Below are positions 43,556-51,218 of a DNA stretch of 64,000 nucleotides, piece by piece; within the stretch, counting starts at the first letter, position 1, and every line of letters starts with the position of its first letter. The stretch is from assembly GCA_018820765.1 (NCBI GenBank), contig JAHJNN010000012.1:399759-463758 (forward strand), written 5' to 3'. The stretch is from Gammaproteobacteria bacterium (GTDB lineage Bacteria; Pseudomonadota; Gammaproteobacteria; Burkholderiales; Thiobacillaceae). Both the position numbers and the translations under genes were made by a program. A model generated the notes under the pieces. That model searched no databases. It worked only from the letters and a program-made list of their open reading frames with translations, and was not told where the DNA came from.

Positions 43556-43586
43556 TTAACTCATATCGTGCACACATAGGCGTTCC

Positions 43587-43787
43587 ATGGAAAACCGTAC
43601 CGCCAGGATGACCATCCTGATCGATCCGATCAAAAAACAGATCTTCGAGGACATCTGCGCCCAGCAGGACCTCACCTCATCGCAAGTGATCCGCAGGTTG
43701 ATGCGCCAGTACATCCTTGATCATGCGGGCTCGCGCGAACTGCCCGAGTGGCTGACCGCCGCCCAGGCGGGGAACAAATCGCAGTAA
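43587..43787 (+). CDS. Ribbon-helix-helix (CopG/Arc-like) protein
   Basis: 66 residues. The N-terminal MENRTARMTILIDPIKKQIFEDICAQQDLTSSQVIRRLMRQYI reads as a beta strand followed by two helices, the CopG/Arc fold. It could be an antitoxin or stand-alone repressor; no toxin-like partner is adjacent. It lies 13 bases before a YkgJ-family gene on the same strand. Confidence 0.75.
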   Translation: MENRTARMTILIDPIKKQIFEDICAQQDLTSSQVIRRLMRQYILDHAGSRELPEWLTAAQAGNKSQ

Positions 43788-43800
43788 GCCGCACGCCTGC

Positions 43801-44154
43801 ATGACGCCCAACAGCCAGACCATCCGGTTTCTTCGGAAGCGCATTCCGGCATTCGAGTGCGAACCCGGATGTCATGACTGCTGCGGGCCGGTGACCGCAT
43901 CCAGCGAGGAGATGGCCCGGCTCCCGGTCAAAAGCGATGCGGCGCATGCGACGGCGCTTGCCGAATTGAGCTGCCCGCACCTGGGCAAAAACGGCTGCCA
44001 GGTCTACGCGGAACGCCCCTTGATCTGCCGCCTCTTCGGCACCACGCCACGGCTTGCCTGCCCCAAAGGCAAACGCCCCGAAGTGATGATCGAGCCCGCC
44101 ATCGAAGAGCATATCTACCGCTATTTCGAGGCGACACGCCAGGTGCTGGTCTGA
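43801..44154 (+). CDS. YkgJ-family cysteine cluster protein
   Basis: 117 residues with the conserved cysteine pattern of UPF0153/YkgJ: FECEPGCHDCCGPV near residue 19, LSCPHLGKNGCQVYAERPLICRLFG, and a final Cys in RLACPKGK. The cluster probably binds zinc or an Fe-S centre. Its function is unknown. Its stop overlaps the next start. Confidence 0.88.
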   Translation: MTPNSQTIRFLRKRIPAFECEPGCHDCCGPVTASSEEMARLPVKSDAAHATALAELSCPHLGKNGCQVYAERPLICRLFGTTPRLACPKGKRPEVMIEPAIEEHIYRYFEATRQVLV

Positions 44155-44456
44155 TGAGCAAGCAGCCGTTTTTTCATTGGGAAGGCGAGACGCTGGTGCT
44201 CAATATCCTTGGCAAGCCCAGCGCAAAACAGGATGCCATCGGCAAACCCAAGGGCCATCAACTCAAGATCAGCGTCACCGCAGCCCCGGTCGCAGGCCGG
44301 GCAACCGACCACATGGTGCGCTTTCTCGCGGGGGAATTCGGCGTGGCCACGGCCGACATCGAAGTCGTCTACGGCCGCATGAATGTGAACAAGCAACTGC
44401 GCATCAAGTCGCCCAAAAAGCTGCCGGCGGTTTTTGGGCAGCAGGAAATGTTCTGA
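44154..44456 (+). CDS. YggU family protein (DUF167)
   Basis: 100 residues. The family pattern is LVLNILGKPSAKQDAIG, LKISVTAAPVAGRATDHMVRFLAGEFGV and the C-terminal GRMNVNKQLRIK segment. It is a small conserved cytosolic protein of unknown role. It overlaps the YkgJ-family gene by one base and is convergent with cbbO, with a repeat-rich gap between. Confidence 0.9.
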   Translation: MSKQPFFHWEGETLVLNILGKPSAKQDAIGKPKGHQLKISVTAAPVAGRATDHMVRFLAGEFGVATADIEVVYGRMNVNKQLRIKSPKKLPAVFGQQEMF

Positions 44457-44457
44457 C

Positions 44458-44600
44458 CTGTAGGAGCACCCGCAAGGGGTAGGCCGTGGTTGTAAGCCGA
44501 TCAATCGGCAACAACCACGCACCGGCGCCCTCGCCGCGATTTTTCGCACCCATGCAATCCCCACGGCATCGGGCCGGGGGCGACCCTCCTACAACTCATC
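44458..44600. repeat. REP-like repeat pair between yggU and cbbO
   Basis: TGTAGGAGCACCCGC at 44459 and an inverted, diverged partner ending GGGCGACCCTCCTACAA at 44579-44595 frame a GCGCCCTCGCCGCGA core. It is the same class as the element at 41651. It fills the convergent gap and may help end both transcripts. Confidence 0.65.
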
Positions 44601-44635
44601 TCAGCCCCCCCGCAACAGACAAACCGTGGTGATCG

Positions 44636-47038
44636 CTAACGCGTCAGCCCCGCATACAGCATCGGCAATTTCTCCGGCAGCCGCTGCACGTGGTCGACCA
44701 CCATGAAGTTCTTCTGCCCGAAAATGCGCGACACGTAATTGTCGGCGCGCGGATCGAGGCTCATGCAGTAGGTCGTCACGCCCTCGCGGGCGACTTCCTC
44801 GACCGCCTTCTTGGTGTCGTAGCGCAGGTACTGCGGGTCGCGCACGTCGATGTCGGCCGGCTCGCCGTCGGTGATGACGATCAGGAGCTTCTTCGCCGAG
44901 CGCTGTAATTTCAAATAATGGCCGGCGTGGCGGATCGCCGCGCCCATGCGGGTCGAGAGCTGGCCGGTCATGCCGGCGAGCTTGGCCTTCGGCCCCTCGT
45001 CCCAGTGCTGGTTGAAATCCTTGAAGCGGTAGTACTCCACATCGTGGCGGCCGTCCGAGCAGAAGCCGTGGATCGCGAACGGGTCGCCCACCTTGTTGAT
45101 CGCATCGGCCAAGAGCACGCAAGCCTGGCGGGTGAGATCGAGCACCGAGTATTCCTGGTCCTGCACCGTCTCGTTGGTCGATTCGGATAGATCCAGCAGC
45201 ACCAGAATCGAGAAGTCGCGCGTCTTCCGCACGCTGCGCATCATGATGCGCGGATCGGGCTGGTTGCCGAGGCGAATGTCGATGAAGCTCGCGATCGCGG
45301 CGTTGATGTCGATCTCGTCGCCGTCCTCCAGCTTGCGGATGCGCTGCACGCCCTGCGGCTGCATGGCGTCGAGCAGGAATTTCATGCGGTGGATTTCGCG
45401 CTTGTACTTGGCGGTGATAGCGTCGATCGTTTCCAGGTCGCCCGACTTGGCGCGCTTTTCCAGCACCGTCGCCCAGGCCGGACGCTCCAGCTGGATCTGG
45501 TAATCCCATTCCGAATAGTGGAAGGGATCGGATACCGGCTCCTTGCCTTCCAGCTCGTTGAAGCTTTTGCCCCCGCTTTCATCGCCGATGTTCTCGTAGG
45601 GGAACAGCTCGGTGCCGAGCACCCAGATTTCCTCGGCATCGTCGCCGGCGGTCTCGACGTCGATCTCGTTGGCCATCTCCATCACGCTCACGTACTTGCG
45701 CACCTGCTTGACGGATTCGTAGCCGGCGCCGGCCGCCTTGTCGAAATCGAACTCCTCGAATTCCCAGAAGTAGCGGTTGTCGTCGCGGTAGGGCGCAGTG
45801 AGGATGTCGGTGCGCGCGTTGAACGGGATTTTTTTCTGGGTCAGGCTGTGCGCCAGCTGCACGCCGATTTCCCACGAGGTGTGGTTGCTGTCGAGCCGGT
45901 TGCCCTGATTTTCTTCGGCAGCGGTGGCGAACAGCGCGCGGCCCTCGGCGATCCACGCATCGTCGTCCTGGTAGCGGTCGTCCAGCAACGCGCGCGCCAG
46001 CCGGTTGAGGTAGTCGCCCACGCTGGCGCTCATCTCCGGCGTGGCAGTGTGCAGCTTGCACCACAGTTGCTTCAGCCCCGGAAAGCGGCGGATCGACAGG
46101 GCTTCCACCCGCGCGTCCTCGATCACCGAGATCACCGCCATCTGCAGCGGATTCAACGCCTCGGCGGAAATCGGCTGCTTCGTCTCGACGATGTGCGCGG
46201 CGCAATGCGCGGTGGTGGCGCGGTAGAGCTCGAGGCCGGACACCTTTTCCCCTTCTCCCCCGGCCCCTCCCCCGCTTGCGGGGGAGGGGAGCTGGAAGTC
46301 GTCGTAGGCGTCCGGCAGGTGCAACAGGTAGTCCTCGATGTAGGGCCGGTAGCCTTCGCGCGCTTCGAAATCGCCGGAGGTCGGGCGCATGAAGAAATCG
46401 CGTGCCCACAGCGCGCGCAGGTACATGTTGATGCGGCGCTGCACGTCGACCAGCAGGGTGCCCTTGCGCTCCTTCTGCAGCATGGCGAGCGACTCTTTCG
46501 ACTCCAGGCCGAAGTACTTGATCTGCTCCTCGTAGTTGGTGCGGTGCGCGTGCGCGCCCCACAGCGCCCAGCGCCGCAGGCCGCCCAGCGTCAGGTGCTG
46601 GAACAGCAGTTCGAGCTTGTCGAGCATCGGCCGCACCCCGCGCGGCGCCTGCGCGATCAGCGTGTTGATGAACTGCAGGTACTTGAGGAACAGCTCCGCA
46701 TCGCCCAGGCGGTTGGCGGCGGTCGGTGCGCTTGCCAGCAGCAGCTCGATCACCGCGCCCGAGGTTTTCGAGGCCAGCATCAGCGACGCGGTCGCCAGAT
46801 CGGCCACCACATCCTCGCCCACTTCCTTGGCCACCTGCGGCGCCTGCTGGATCCAGGTTTCGACCAGGGTATCGCCGCGCCCCAGCCCGCGGATGGCCGA
46901 CACGCCCTTCAGATAATTGTCGAGCCCGCGCGGCGAGAACACCTTGGTGGCGTCGTGCCAGTTGGTCTCGAGGGCCTCCCGGCTATGCGGCGACAGGTCT
47001 TCCAGCAGTTCGGCGTAGTCGGTGAGATTGATGGACAT
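44636..47038 (-). CDS. cbbO: CbbO, RuBisCO activase adaptor (VWA domain)
   Basis: 800 residues. CbbO binds RuBisCO and recruits the AAA+ motor CbbQ to remove inhibitory sugar phosphates. The C-terminal von Willebrand A domain has the MIDAS motif (VLLDLSESTNETVQD, then the Thr/Asp loops in MTGQLSTRMGAAIRHAG and VITDGEPADID). A short proline/glycine-rich segment (PSPASGGGAGGEGE) interrupts the N-terminal region near residue 250-262 and is encoded by a palindromic repeat (46249-46291). The last gene of cbbLSQO. Confidence 0.93.
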   Translation of the reverse strand: MSINLTDYAELLEDLSPHSREALETNWHDATKVFSPRGLDNYLKGVSAIRGLGRGDTLVETWIQQAPQVAKEVGEDVVADLATASLMLASKTSGAVIELLLASAPTAANRLGDAELFLKYLQFINTLIAQAPRGVRPMLDKLELLFQHLTLGGLRRWALWGAHAHRTNYEEQIKYFGLESKESLAMLQKERKGTLLVDVQRRINMYLRALWARDFFMRPTSGDFEAREGYRPYIEDYLLHLPDAYDDFQLPSPASGGGAGGEGEKVSGLELYRATTAHCAAHIVETKQPISAEALNPLQMAVISVIEDARVEALSIRRFPGLKQLWCKLHTATPEMSASVGDYLNRLARALLDDRYQDDDAWIAEGRALFATAAEENQGNRLDSNHTSWEIGVQLAHSLTQKKIPFNARTDILTAPYRDDNRYFWEFEEFDFDKAAGAGYESVKQVRKYVSVMEMANEIDVETAGDDAEEIWVLGTELFPYENIGDESGGKSFNELEGKEPVSDPFHYSEWDYQIQLERPAWATVLEKRAKSGDLETIDAITAKYKREIHRMKFLLDAMQPQGVQRIRKLEDGDEIDINAAIASFIDIRLGNQPDPRIMMRSVRKTRDFSILVLLDLSESTNETVQDQEYSVLDLTRQACVLLADAINKVGDPFAIHGFCSDGRHDVEYYRFKDFNQHWDEGPKAKLAGMTGQLSTRMGAAIRHAGHYLKLQRSAKKLLIVITDGEPADIDVRDPQYLRYDTKKAVEEVAREGVTTYCMSLDPRADNYVSRIFGQKNFMVVDHVQRLPEKLPMLYAGLTR
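46249..46291. repeat. Palindromic repeat in frame within cbbO
   Basis: CTCCCCCGCTTGCGGGGGAG (about 46267-46286) with flanking CCCCTTCTCCCCCGGCC makes a perfect hairpin and encodes PSPASGGGAGGEGE. It matches the repeat class in the hyfE-hyfF gap (38545-38585). Its codons are in frame, so the gene remains open. Confidence 0.75.
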
Positions 47039-47043
47039 GGCTT

Positions 47044-47165
47044 TAGGAATCAGGATTCAGGGGTCAGGATTCAGGGGTGGTGCGGCCTGCGGCCGCGCCA
47101 GGATTCAATGGCGCGGGCTTTGCCCGCACATTCCCTGGCCCCTGAATCCTGACCCCTGGCCCCTC
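47044..47165. repeat. CAGGATTCAGGGGTC-type repeat between cbbO and cbbQ
   Basis: AATCAGGATTCAGGGGTCAG units at the left are matched by the inverted CCCCTGAATCCTGACCCCTG at the right (about 47138-47163), with a GC-rich middle that also folds (GCGGGCTTTGCCCGC). The same family fills the cbbS-cbbL gap. Confidence 0.8.
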
Positions 47166-47168
47166 GCA

Positions 47169-47969
47169 TCAAAAGAACGTCGACACCGCCGCATCCAGCG
47201 CATCGCGCATATCCGGATCGTCGGTGATCGGGCGCACCAGCGCGACGCGGCAGGCGGCCATCGGGGCGACGCCCTTGGCGATGAGCGAGCCGGCGTAGAT
47301 CAGCATGCGGGTGGACAGGCCCTCGTCGAGGCCGTGGCCCTTGAGGTTGCGGCTGCGCTCGGCGATCGACACCAGCTTGCCGGCGATGTCGGCGGCCACG
47401 CCCGATTCGTGCGCGACGATTTCGGTTTCGATCGCGTGCTCGGGATAGGTGAAGTCCAGGCCACCGAAACGCTGCTTGGTCGACTGCTTCAAATCCTTCA
47501 TCAGGCTCTGGTAGCCCGGGTTGTAGGAAATCACAATCTGGAAATCGGGGTGGGCGTGCACCAGCTCGCCCTTCTTTTCCAGCGGCAGCACGCGGCGGTT
47601 GTCGGTCAGCGGGTGGATCACCACGGTGGTGTCCTGGCGCGCTTCCACCACTTCGTCCAGGTAGCAGATCGCACCGTGGCGCGCGGCGATGGCGAGCGGC
47701 CCGTCCTGCCACTCGGTGCCCGAGGCGGACAGGAGGAAACGGCCGACCAGATCGCTCGCGGTCATGTCCTCGTTGCACGCCACCGTGATCAGCGGCTTGC
47801 CGAGCTTGTAGGCCATGTATTCGACGAAGCGCGTCTTGCCGCAACCAGTCGGGCCCTTGAGCATCATCGGCATGCGCACCGAGTAGGCGGCTTCGTACAG
47901 CTCGACCTCGTCGGCGACGGGGCGGTAATAGGGTTCCTGGGTGATGCGGTATTGATCGACGATGTTCAT
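47169..47969 (-). CDS. cbbQ: CbbQ, RuBisCO activase AAA+ motor
   Basis: 266 residues; MoxR-class AAA+ ATPase that acts with CbbO to reactivate RuBisCO. Walker A is GPTGCGKT (39-46), Walker B is [12 protein letters not shown], and the MoxR-type [13 protein letters not shown] insertion follows. Its sequence ([17 protein letters not shown]) is typical of form I cbbQ1. It lies 84 bases after cbbS, with a repeat in the gap. Confidence 0.96.
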   Translation of the reverse strand: MNIVDQYRITQEPYYRPVADEVELYEAAYSVRMPMMLKGPTGCGKTRFVEYMAYKLGKPLITVACNEDMTASDLVGRFLLSASGTEWQDGPLAIAARHGAICYLDEVVEARQDTTVVIHPLTDNRRVLPLEKKGELVHAHPDFQIVISYNPGYQSLMKDLKQSTKQRFGGLDFTYPEHAIETEIVAHESGVAADIAGKLVSIAERSRNLKGHGLDEGLSTRMLIYAGSLIAKGVAPMAACRVALVRPITDDPDMRDALDAAVSTFF

Positions 47970-48045
47970 GGCGGTCGAGAGTGGAGAGGGTTGAGTGGAG
48001 AGTGGAGAGCCGAGAGGTTTTCTCTCGACTCTCGGCTCACGGCTC
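47970..48045. repeat. GAGAGTGGAGAG-type repeat between cbbS and cbbQ
   Basis: TCGAGAGTGGAGAGGGTTGAGTGGAGAG units (from about 47977) and the inverted CTCTCGACTCTCGGCT block (about 48021-48036) form a hairpin. Same family as in hyfC-hyfE and inside hyfG. Confidence 0.8.
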
Positions 48046-48053
48046 TTGGCTTA

Positions 48054-48410
48054 TCAAACCGTCTTGCCGCGGAAAATCACCATCGCTGCGCCCTGCGACT
48101 GGTTGAAGTTGTTGTAGCCAATCAGGCGGATGTGGTTGTTGGGGTTGGCCTTGCGGCAGGCTTCGGCTTCGGCCAGGATGCGGTCGACGTCGGTTTCGCC
48201 GAACATCGGCAGCTTCCACATGTACCAGTACGAATCCATCAGGTGCTCGGGCTCGGTGTGCTCGATGGCCGGGTTCCAGCCTTTCTTCACCAGGTACTCG
48301 ACCTGCTTCTTGATGTTGTCCGCGTCCATCGCGGGCAGGTAGGAGAAGGTCTCGAATTTGCGGCTGGCGGGGTCGCTCAGGCGGCTTTTGTAATCCATCA
48401 CTTCAGACAT
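48054..48410 (-). CDS. cbbS: RuBisCO form I small subunit
   Basis: 118 residues, complete. Typical segments are [51 protein letters not shown] and [15 protein letters not shown]. The length and cbbQO association match the non-carboxysomal form IAq. It lies 110 bases downstream of cbbL, with a repeat between. Confidence 0.98.
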   Translation of the reverse strand: MSEVMDYKSRLSDPASRKFETFSYLPAMDADNIKKQVEYLVKKGWNPAIEHTEPEHLMDSYWYMWKLPMFGETDVDRILAEAEACRKANPNNHIRLIGYNNFNQSQGAAMVIFRGKTV

Positions 48411-48423
48411 TTGGGTTCCTTTC

Positions 48424-48520
48424 AGATTAGGGGCTAGGGGTCAGGGGTCAGGGGTCAGGGGTCGTGCGGCTGCGCCGCGCTTTTTTCCCTGAATCCTGAA
48501 TCCTGATCCCTGAATCCTGC
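48424..48520. repeat. CAGGGGTCAGGGGTCA-type repeat between cbbL and cbbS
   Basis: Tandem GGGGTCA units at 48429-48458 are followed by a small hairpin and inverted CCTGAATCCTGA units at 48488-48519. It is the same family as the cbbO-cbbQ block and sits inside the transcribed operon, where it may set the ratio or stability of mRNA segments. Confidence 0.8.
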
Positions 48521-49942
48521 TTACTTATGCGCGACGTCCAGCTTGTCGACGGTGTCGAACTCGAACTTGATCTCTTTCCACGTTTCCATGGCGATCTTCA
48601 GTTCGGGGCTGTGCGAGGCGGCGGCGGTCAGGATGTCCTTGCCTTCCTTCTCGATCGCACGGCCCTGGTTGCGGGCTTCCACACAGGCTTCCAGTGCGAC
48701 GCGGTTGGCGGCGGCGCCGGCGGCGTTGCCCCAGGGGTGGCCGAGCGTGCCACCACCGAACTGCAGCACGGAGTCGTCACCGAAGATGCTGACCAGCGCA
48801 GGCATGTGCCACACGTGGATGCCGCCGGACGCAACCGGGATCACGCCGGGCATGGAGCCCCAGTCCTGATCGAAGAACAGGCCGCGGCTGCGGTCTTCCT
48901 TGATGAACTTGTCGCGCATGGTGTCGATCCAGCCCAGGGTCGCTTCGCGGTCGCCTTCCAGCTTGCCCACGACGGTGCCGGAGTGCAGGTGATCACCACC
49001 CGACAGACGCAGCACCTTGGTCAGCACGCGGAAGTGAATACCGTGGTGCGGGTTGCGGTCGAGCACGGCGTGCATGGCGCGGTGGATGTGCAGCAGCATG
49101 CCGTTGTCGCGACACCAGTTGGCCAGGCCCGTGTTGGCGGTCAGGCCGCCGGTCAGGTAGTCGTGCATGATGATCGGTGCGCCGATTTCCTTGGCGTACT
49201 CGGCACGCTTGTACATCTCTTCCGGGGTCGGTGCTGTGACATTTAGATAATGGCCCTTGCGCTCGCCGGTCTCGCGCTCGGCCTTCAGGGTCGCTTCGTG
49301 AACGAAGGTGAAACGGTCGCGCCAACGCATGAAGGGCTGGCTGTTGACGTTCTCGTCGTCCTTGGTGAAGTCGAGACCGCCGCGCAGGCATTCGTACACG
49401 GCGCGGCCGTAGTTCTTGGCGGACAGACCCAGCTTCGGCTTAATCGTGCAGCCCAGCAGCGGACGGCCGTACTTGTTCATGCGGTCGCGTTCCACCTGGA
49501 TGCCGGCGGGCGGGCCGCCGCAGGTCTTCACGTAGGCGATCGGGAAACGCACGTCTTCCAGACGCAGCGCGCGCAGCGCCTTGAAGCCGAACACGTTGCC
49601 GACCAGCGAGGTCAGCACGTTAACGACCGAACCTTCTTCGAACAGGTCGATCGGGTAGGCCACGAAGGCGTAGAAGCAGGTGTCGTCGCCGGGCACATCC
49701 TCGATGCGGTAGGCGCGGCCCTTGTAGTAGTCCAGGTCGGTCAGCAGGTCGGTCCACACCGTGGTCCAGGTGCCGGTCGACGACTCGGCGGCCACCGCGG
49801 CGGCGACTTCTTCGCGATCCACGCCCGGCTGCGGGGTGATCTTGAAGCAGGCAAGCAGGTCGGTGTCCAGCGGGGTGTATTCCGGGGTCCAGTAAGTCTG
49901 CCGGTATTCCTTCACACCGGCGTTATAGGTTTTGACAGCCAT
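48521..49942 (-). CDS. cbbL: RuBisCO form IA large subunit
   Basis: 473 residues; fixes CO2 on ribulose-1,5-bisphosphate in the Calvin cycle. Active-site residues are intact: Lys168 and Lys170 ([11 protein letters not shown]), carbamylated Lys194 with Asp196 and Glu197 (DFTKDDE), His in [11 protein letters not shown] and loop 6 ([12 protein letters not shown]). A perfect ribosome site (GGAGGAAATC) precedes the ATG. There are no carboxysome shell genes nearby, and cbbQ-cbbO follow, so it is the cytosolic IAq type. Divergent cbbR lies 159 bases away. Confidence 0.99.
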   Translation of the reverse strand: MAVKTYNAGVKEYRQTYWTPEYTPLDTDLLACFKITPQPGVDREEVAAAVAAESSTGTWTTVWTDLLTDLDYYKGRAYRIEDVPGDDTCFYAFVAYPIDLFEEGSVVNVLTSLVGNVFGFKALRALRLEDVRFPIAYVKTCGGPPAGIQVERDRMNKYGRPLLGCTIKPKLGLSAKNYGRAVYECLRGGLDFTKDDENVNSQPFMRWRDRFTFVHEATLKAERETGERKGHYLNVTAPTPEEMYKRAEYAKEIGAPIIMHDYLTGGLTANTGLANWCRDNGMLLHIHRAMHAVLDRNPHHGIHFRVLTKVLRLSGGDHLHSGTVVGKLEGDREATLGWIDTMRDKFIKEDRSRGLFFDQDWGSMPGVIPVASGGIHVWHMPALVSIFGDDSVLQFGGGTLGHPWGNAAGAAANRVALEACVEARNQGRAIEKEGKDILTAAASHSPELKIAMETWKEIKFEFDTVDKLDVAHK

Positions 49943-50054
49943 GATTTCCTCCTACAGAAAGGGGTCGGGTTTCCGTGCAACGCCCCAGCGGCCTGACACG
50001 ATGGGACGCATCTTGCAGGAGACGAATCATCAATAACAGTCGATTTTTTCTATT

Positions 50055-50085
50055 TCTAGGATAGACTTTCGTCTATGTATGTCTG
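50055..50085. promoter_or_regulatory. Candidate CbbR binding site in the cbbL-cbbR gap
   Basis: ATAGAC (50061-50066) and GTCTAT (50071-50076) form a palindrome with a 4-base centre, followed by a further GTCT half site. LysR proteins bind T-N11-A-like sites in such positions. The gap also holds the two divergent promoters, which I could not define precisely. Confidence 0.5.
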
Positions 50086-50101
50086 ACCCGGGAGCATCCG
50101 C

Positions 50102-51019
50102 ATGCGCCACCACACCACCTTCCGCCAGCTCGAAATCTTCGAATCCATCGCCCGCCTGGGCAGCTTCACCCGCGCCTCCGAAGAACTCTTCCTCAGCCAG
50201 CCCACCGTCTCCATGCAGATGAAAAAACTGGCGGAAAACGTCGGCGCGCCGCTGATCGAACAGGTCGGCAAGAAAGTCCACCTCACCGCCGACGGCCAGG
50301 AGCTCGCGCAGGCCACGCGCGAAATATTCGGCATCCTCGACCGCTACACCATGTCGGTGGACGAGCGGCGCGGACTCAAGCAAGGCAAGCTCAGCCTGAT
50401 GGCGATCACCACCGCCTCCTATTTCGCGCCGCGCCTATTGGGCGAATTCGTCAAGCTCTATCCCGGCATCGACGTGTCCTTGCGCGTCACCAACAAGGAG
50501 CAGGTGCTGGCCAGCATCGCCGACAACCTGGACGACCTCTACTTCCTGGGCCAGCCGCCGGAAGACATCGACGTCGTCGCCACCCCCATCATGGACAACC
50601 CCATCGTCGTGGTGGCCGCGCCCGACCACCCGCTGGCGCACAAGAAAAAAATCCCACTGGAACGCCTGGCCCGGGAATCGTGGCTGATGCGCGAAAAAGG
50701 CTCCGGCACCCGCATCGCCATCGAACGGCGTTTCGCCGAAAACGGCATCGCCATCCACCCGCGCCTGGAACTGGGCAGCAACGAAGCCATCAAGCAGGCC
50801 ATCCTCGCCGGCCTCGGCATCTCCGCCCTCTCCCGCCACACCCTCACGCTCAACCAGGGGCAGTTCGCGGTGCTCGACGTCGAGGGCTTCCCCATCCTGC
50901 GCCACTGGTACGCCGTCTATCCGGCGGGGCGGCAGCTGTCGGTGGTGGCGCGGGCGTTTCTGGATTATTTGCTGGGGCGGGGGGAGGCCGCACCTACCGC
51001 ACAAGGCAAAAGAAGTTGA
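50102..51019 (+). CDS. cbbR: CbbR, LysR-type activator of the Calvin-cycle operon
   Basis: 305 residues. The N-terminal winged helix (HTTFRQLEIFESIARLGSFTRASEELFLSQPTVSMQMKKL) is classic CbbR, followed by the LysR effector domain (RLLGEFVKLYPGIDVSLRVTNKEQVLASI). It is divergent from cbbL and should activate the operon in response to Calvin-cycle or redox metabolites. The last 200 bases or so reappear, damaged, at 54733-54875. Confidence 0.96.
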   Translation: MRHHTTFRQLEIFESIARLGSFTRASEELFLSQPTVSMQMKKLAENVGAPLIEQVGKKVHLTADGQELAQATREIFGILDRYTMSVDERRGLKQGKLSLMAITTASYFAPRLLGEFVKLYPGIDVSLRVTNKEQVLASIADNLDDLYFLGQPPEDIDVVATPIMDNPIVVVAAPDHPLAHKKKIPLERLARESWLMREKGSGTRIAIERRFAENGIAIHPRLELGSNEAIKQAILAGLGISALSRHTLTLNQGQFAVLDVEGFPILRHWYAVYPAGRQLSVVARAFLDYLLGRGEAAPTAQGKRS

Positions 51020-51114
51020 GGGAAGGGAATATGTGTGGCGGCTAAAGGAAGATCGGCCGCAGCCAGACAAAAAACCTGAACAATCAATGCACTAGATGGG
51101 GTGGTCCGGCTTTT

Positions 51115-51207
51115 TGTTCATAATGACCGCCGTTCACGATACATGAACATAACAATAACTTGAACAGCCGTATATGTTCATCTATTCTTGTGTTCACGTA
51201 ACGTGAA
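51115..51207. promoter_or_regulatory. Array of TGAAC/GTTCA operator sites before the AbiEi-like gene
   Basis: TGTTCA/TGAACA-type half sites recur at about 51115, 51132, 51144, 51161, 51175 and 51192. One pair forms GTTCA-N7-TGAAC (51132-51148). The last is a palindrome, TTCACGTAACGTGAA (51193-51207), ending 11 bases before the start codon. AbiEi antitoxins autoregulate through inverted repeats, so these are likely operators. Confidence 0.6.
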
Positions 51208-51218
51208 ATCCAAAAAAG

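Noticed and set aside
44636..51019. Carboxysomal cbb operon
   Set aside because: No shell, csoS or carbonic anhydrase csoSCA genes follow cbbLS; cbbQ and cbbO do. The enzyme is the cytosolic form.
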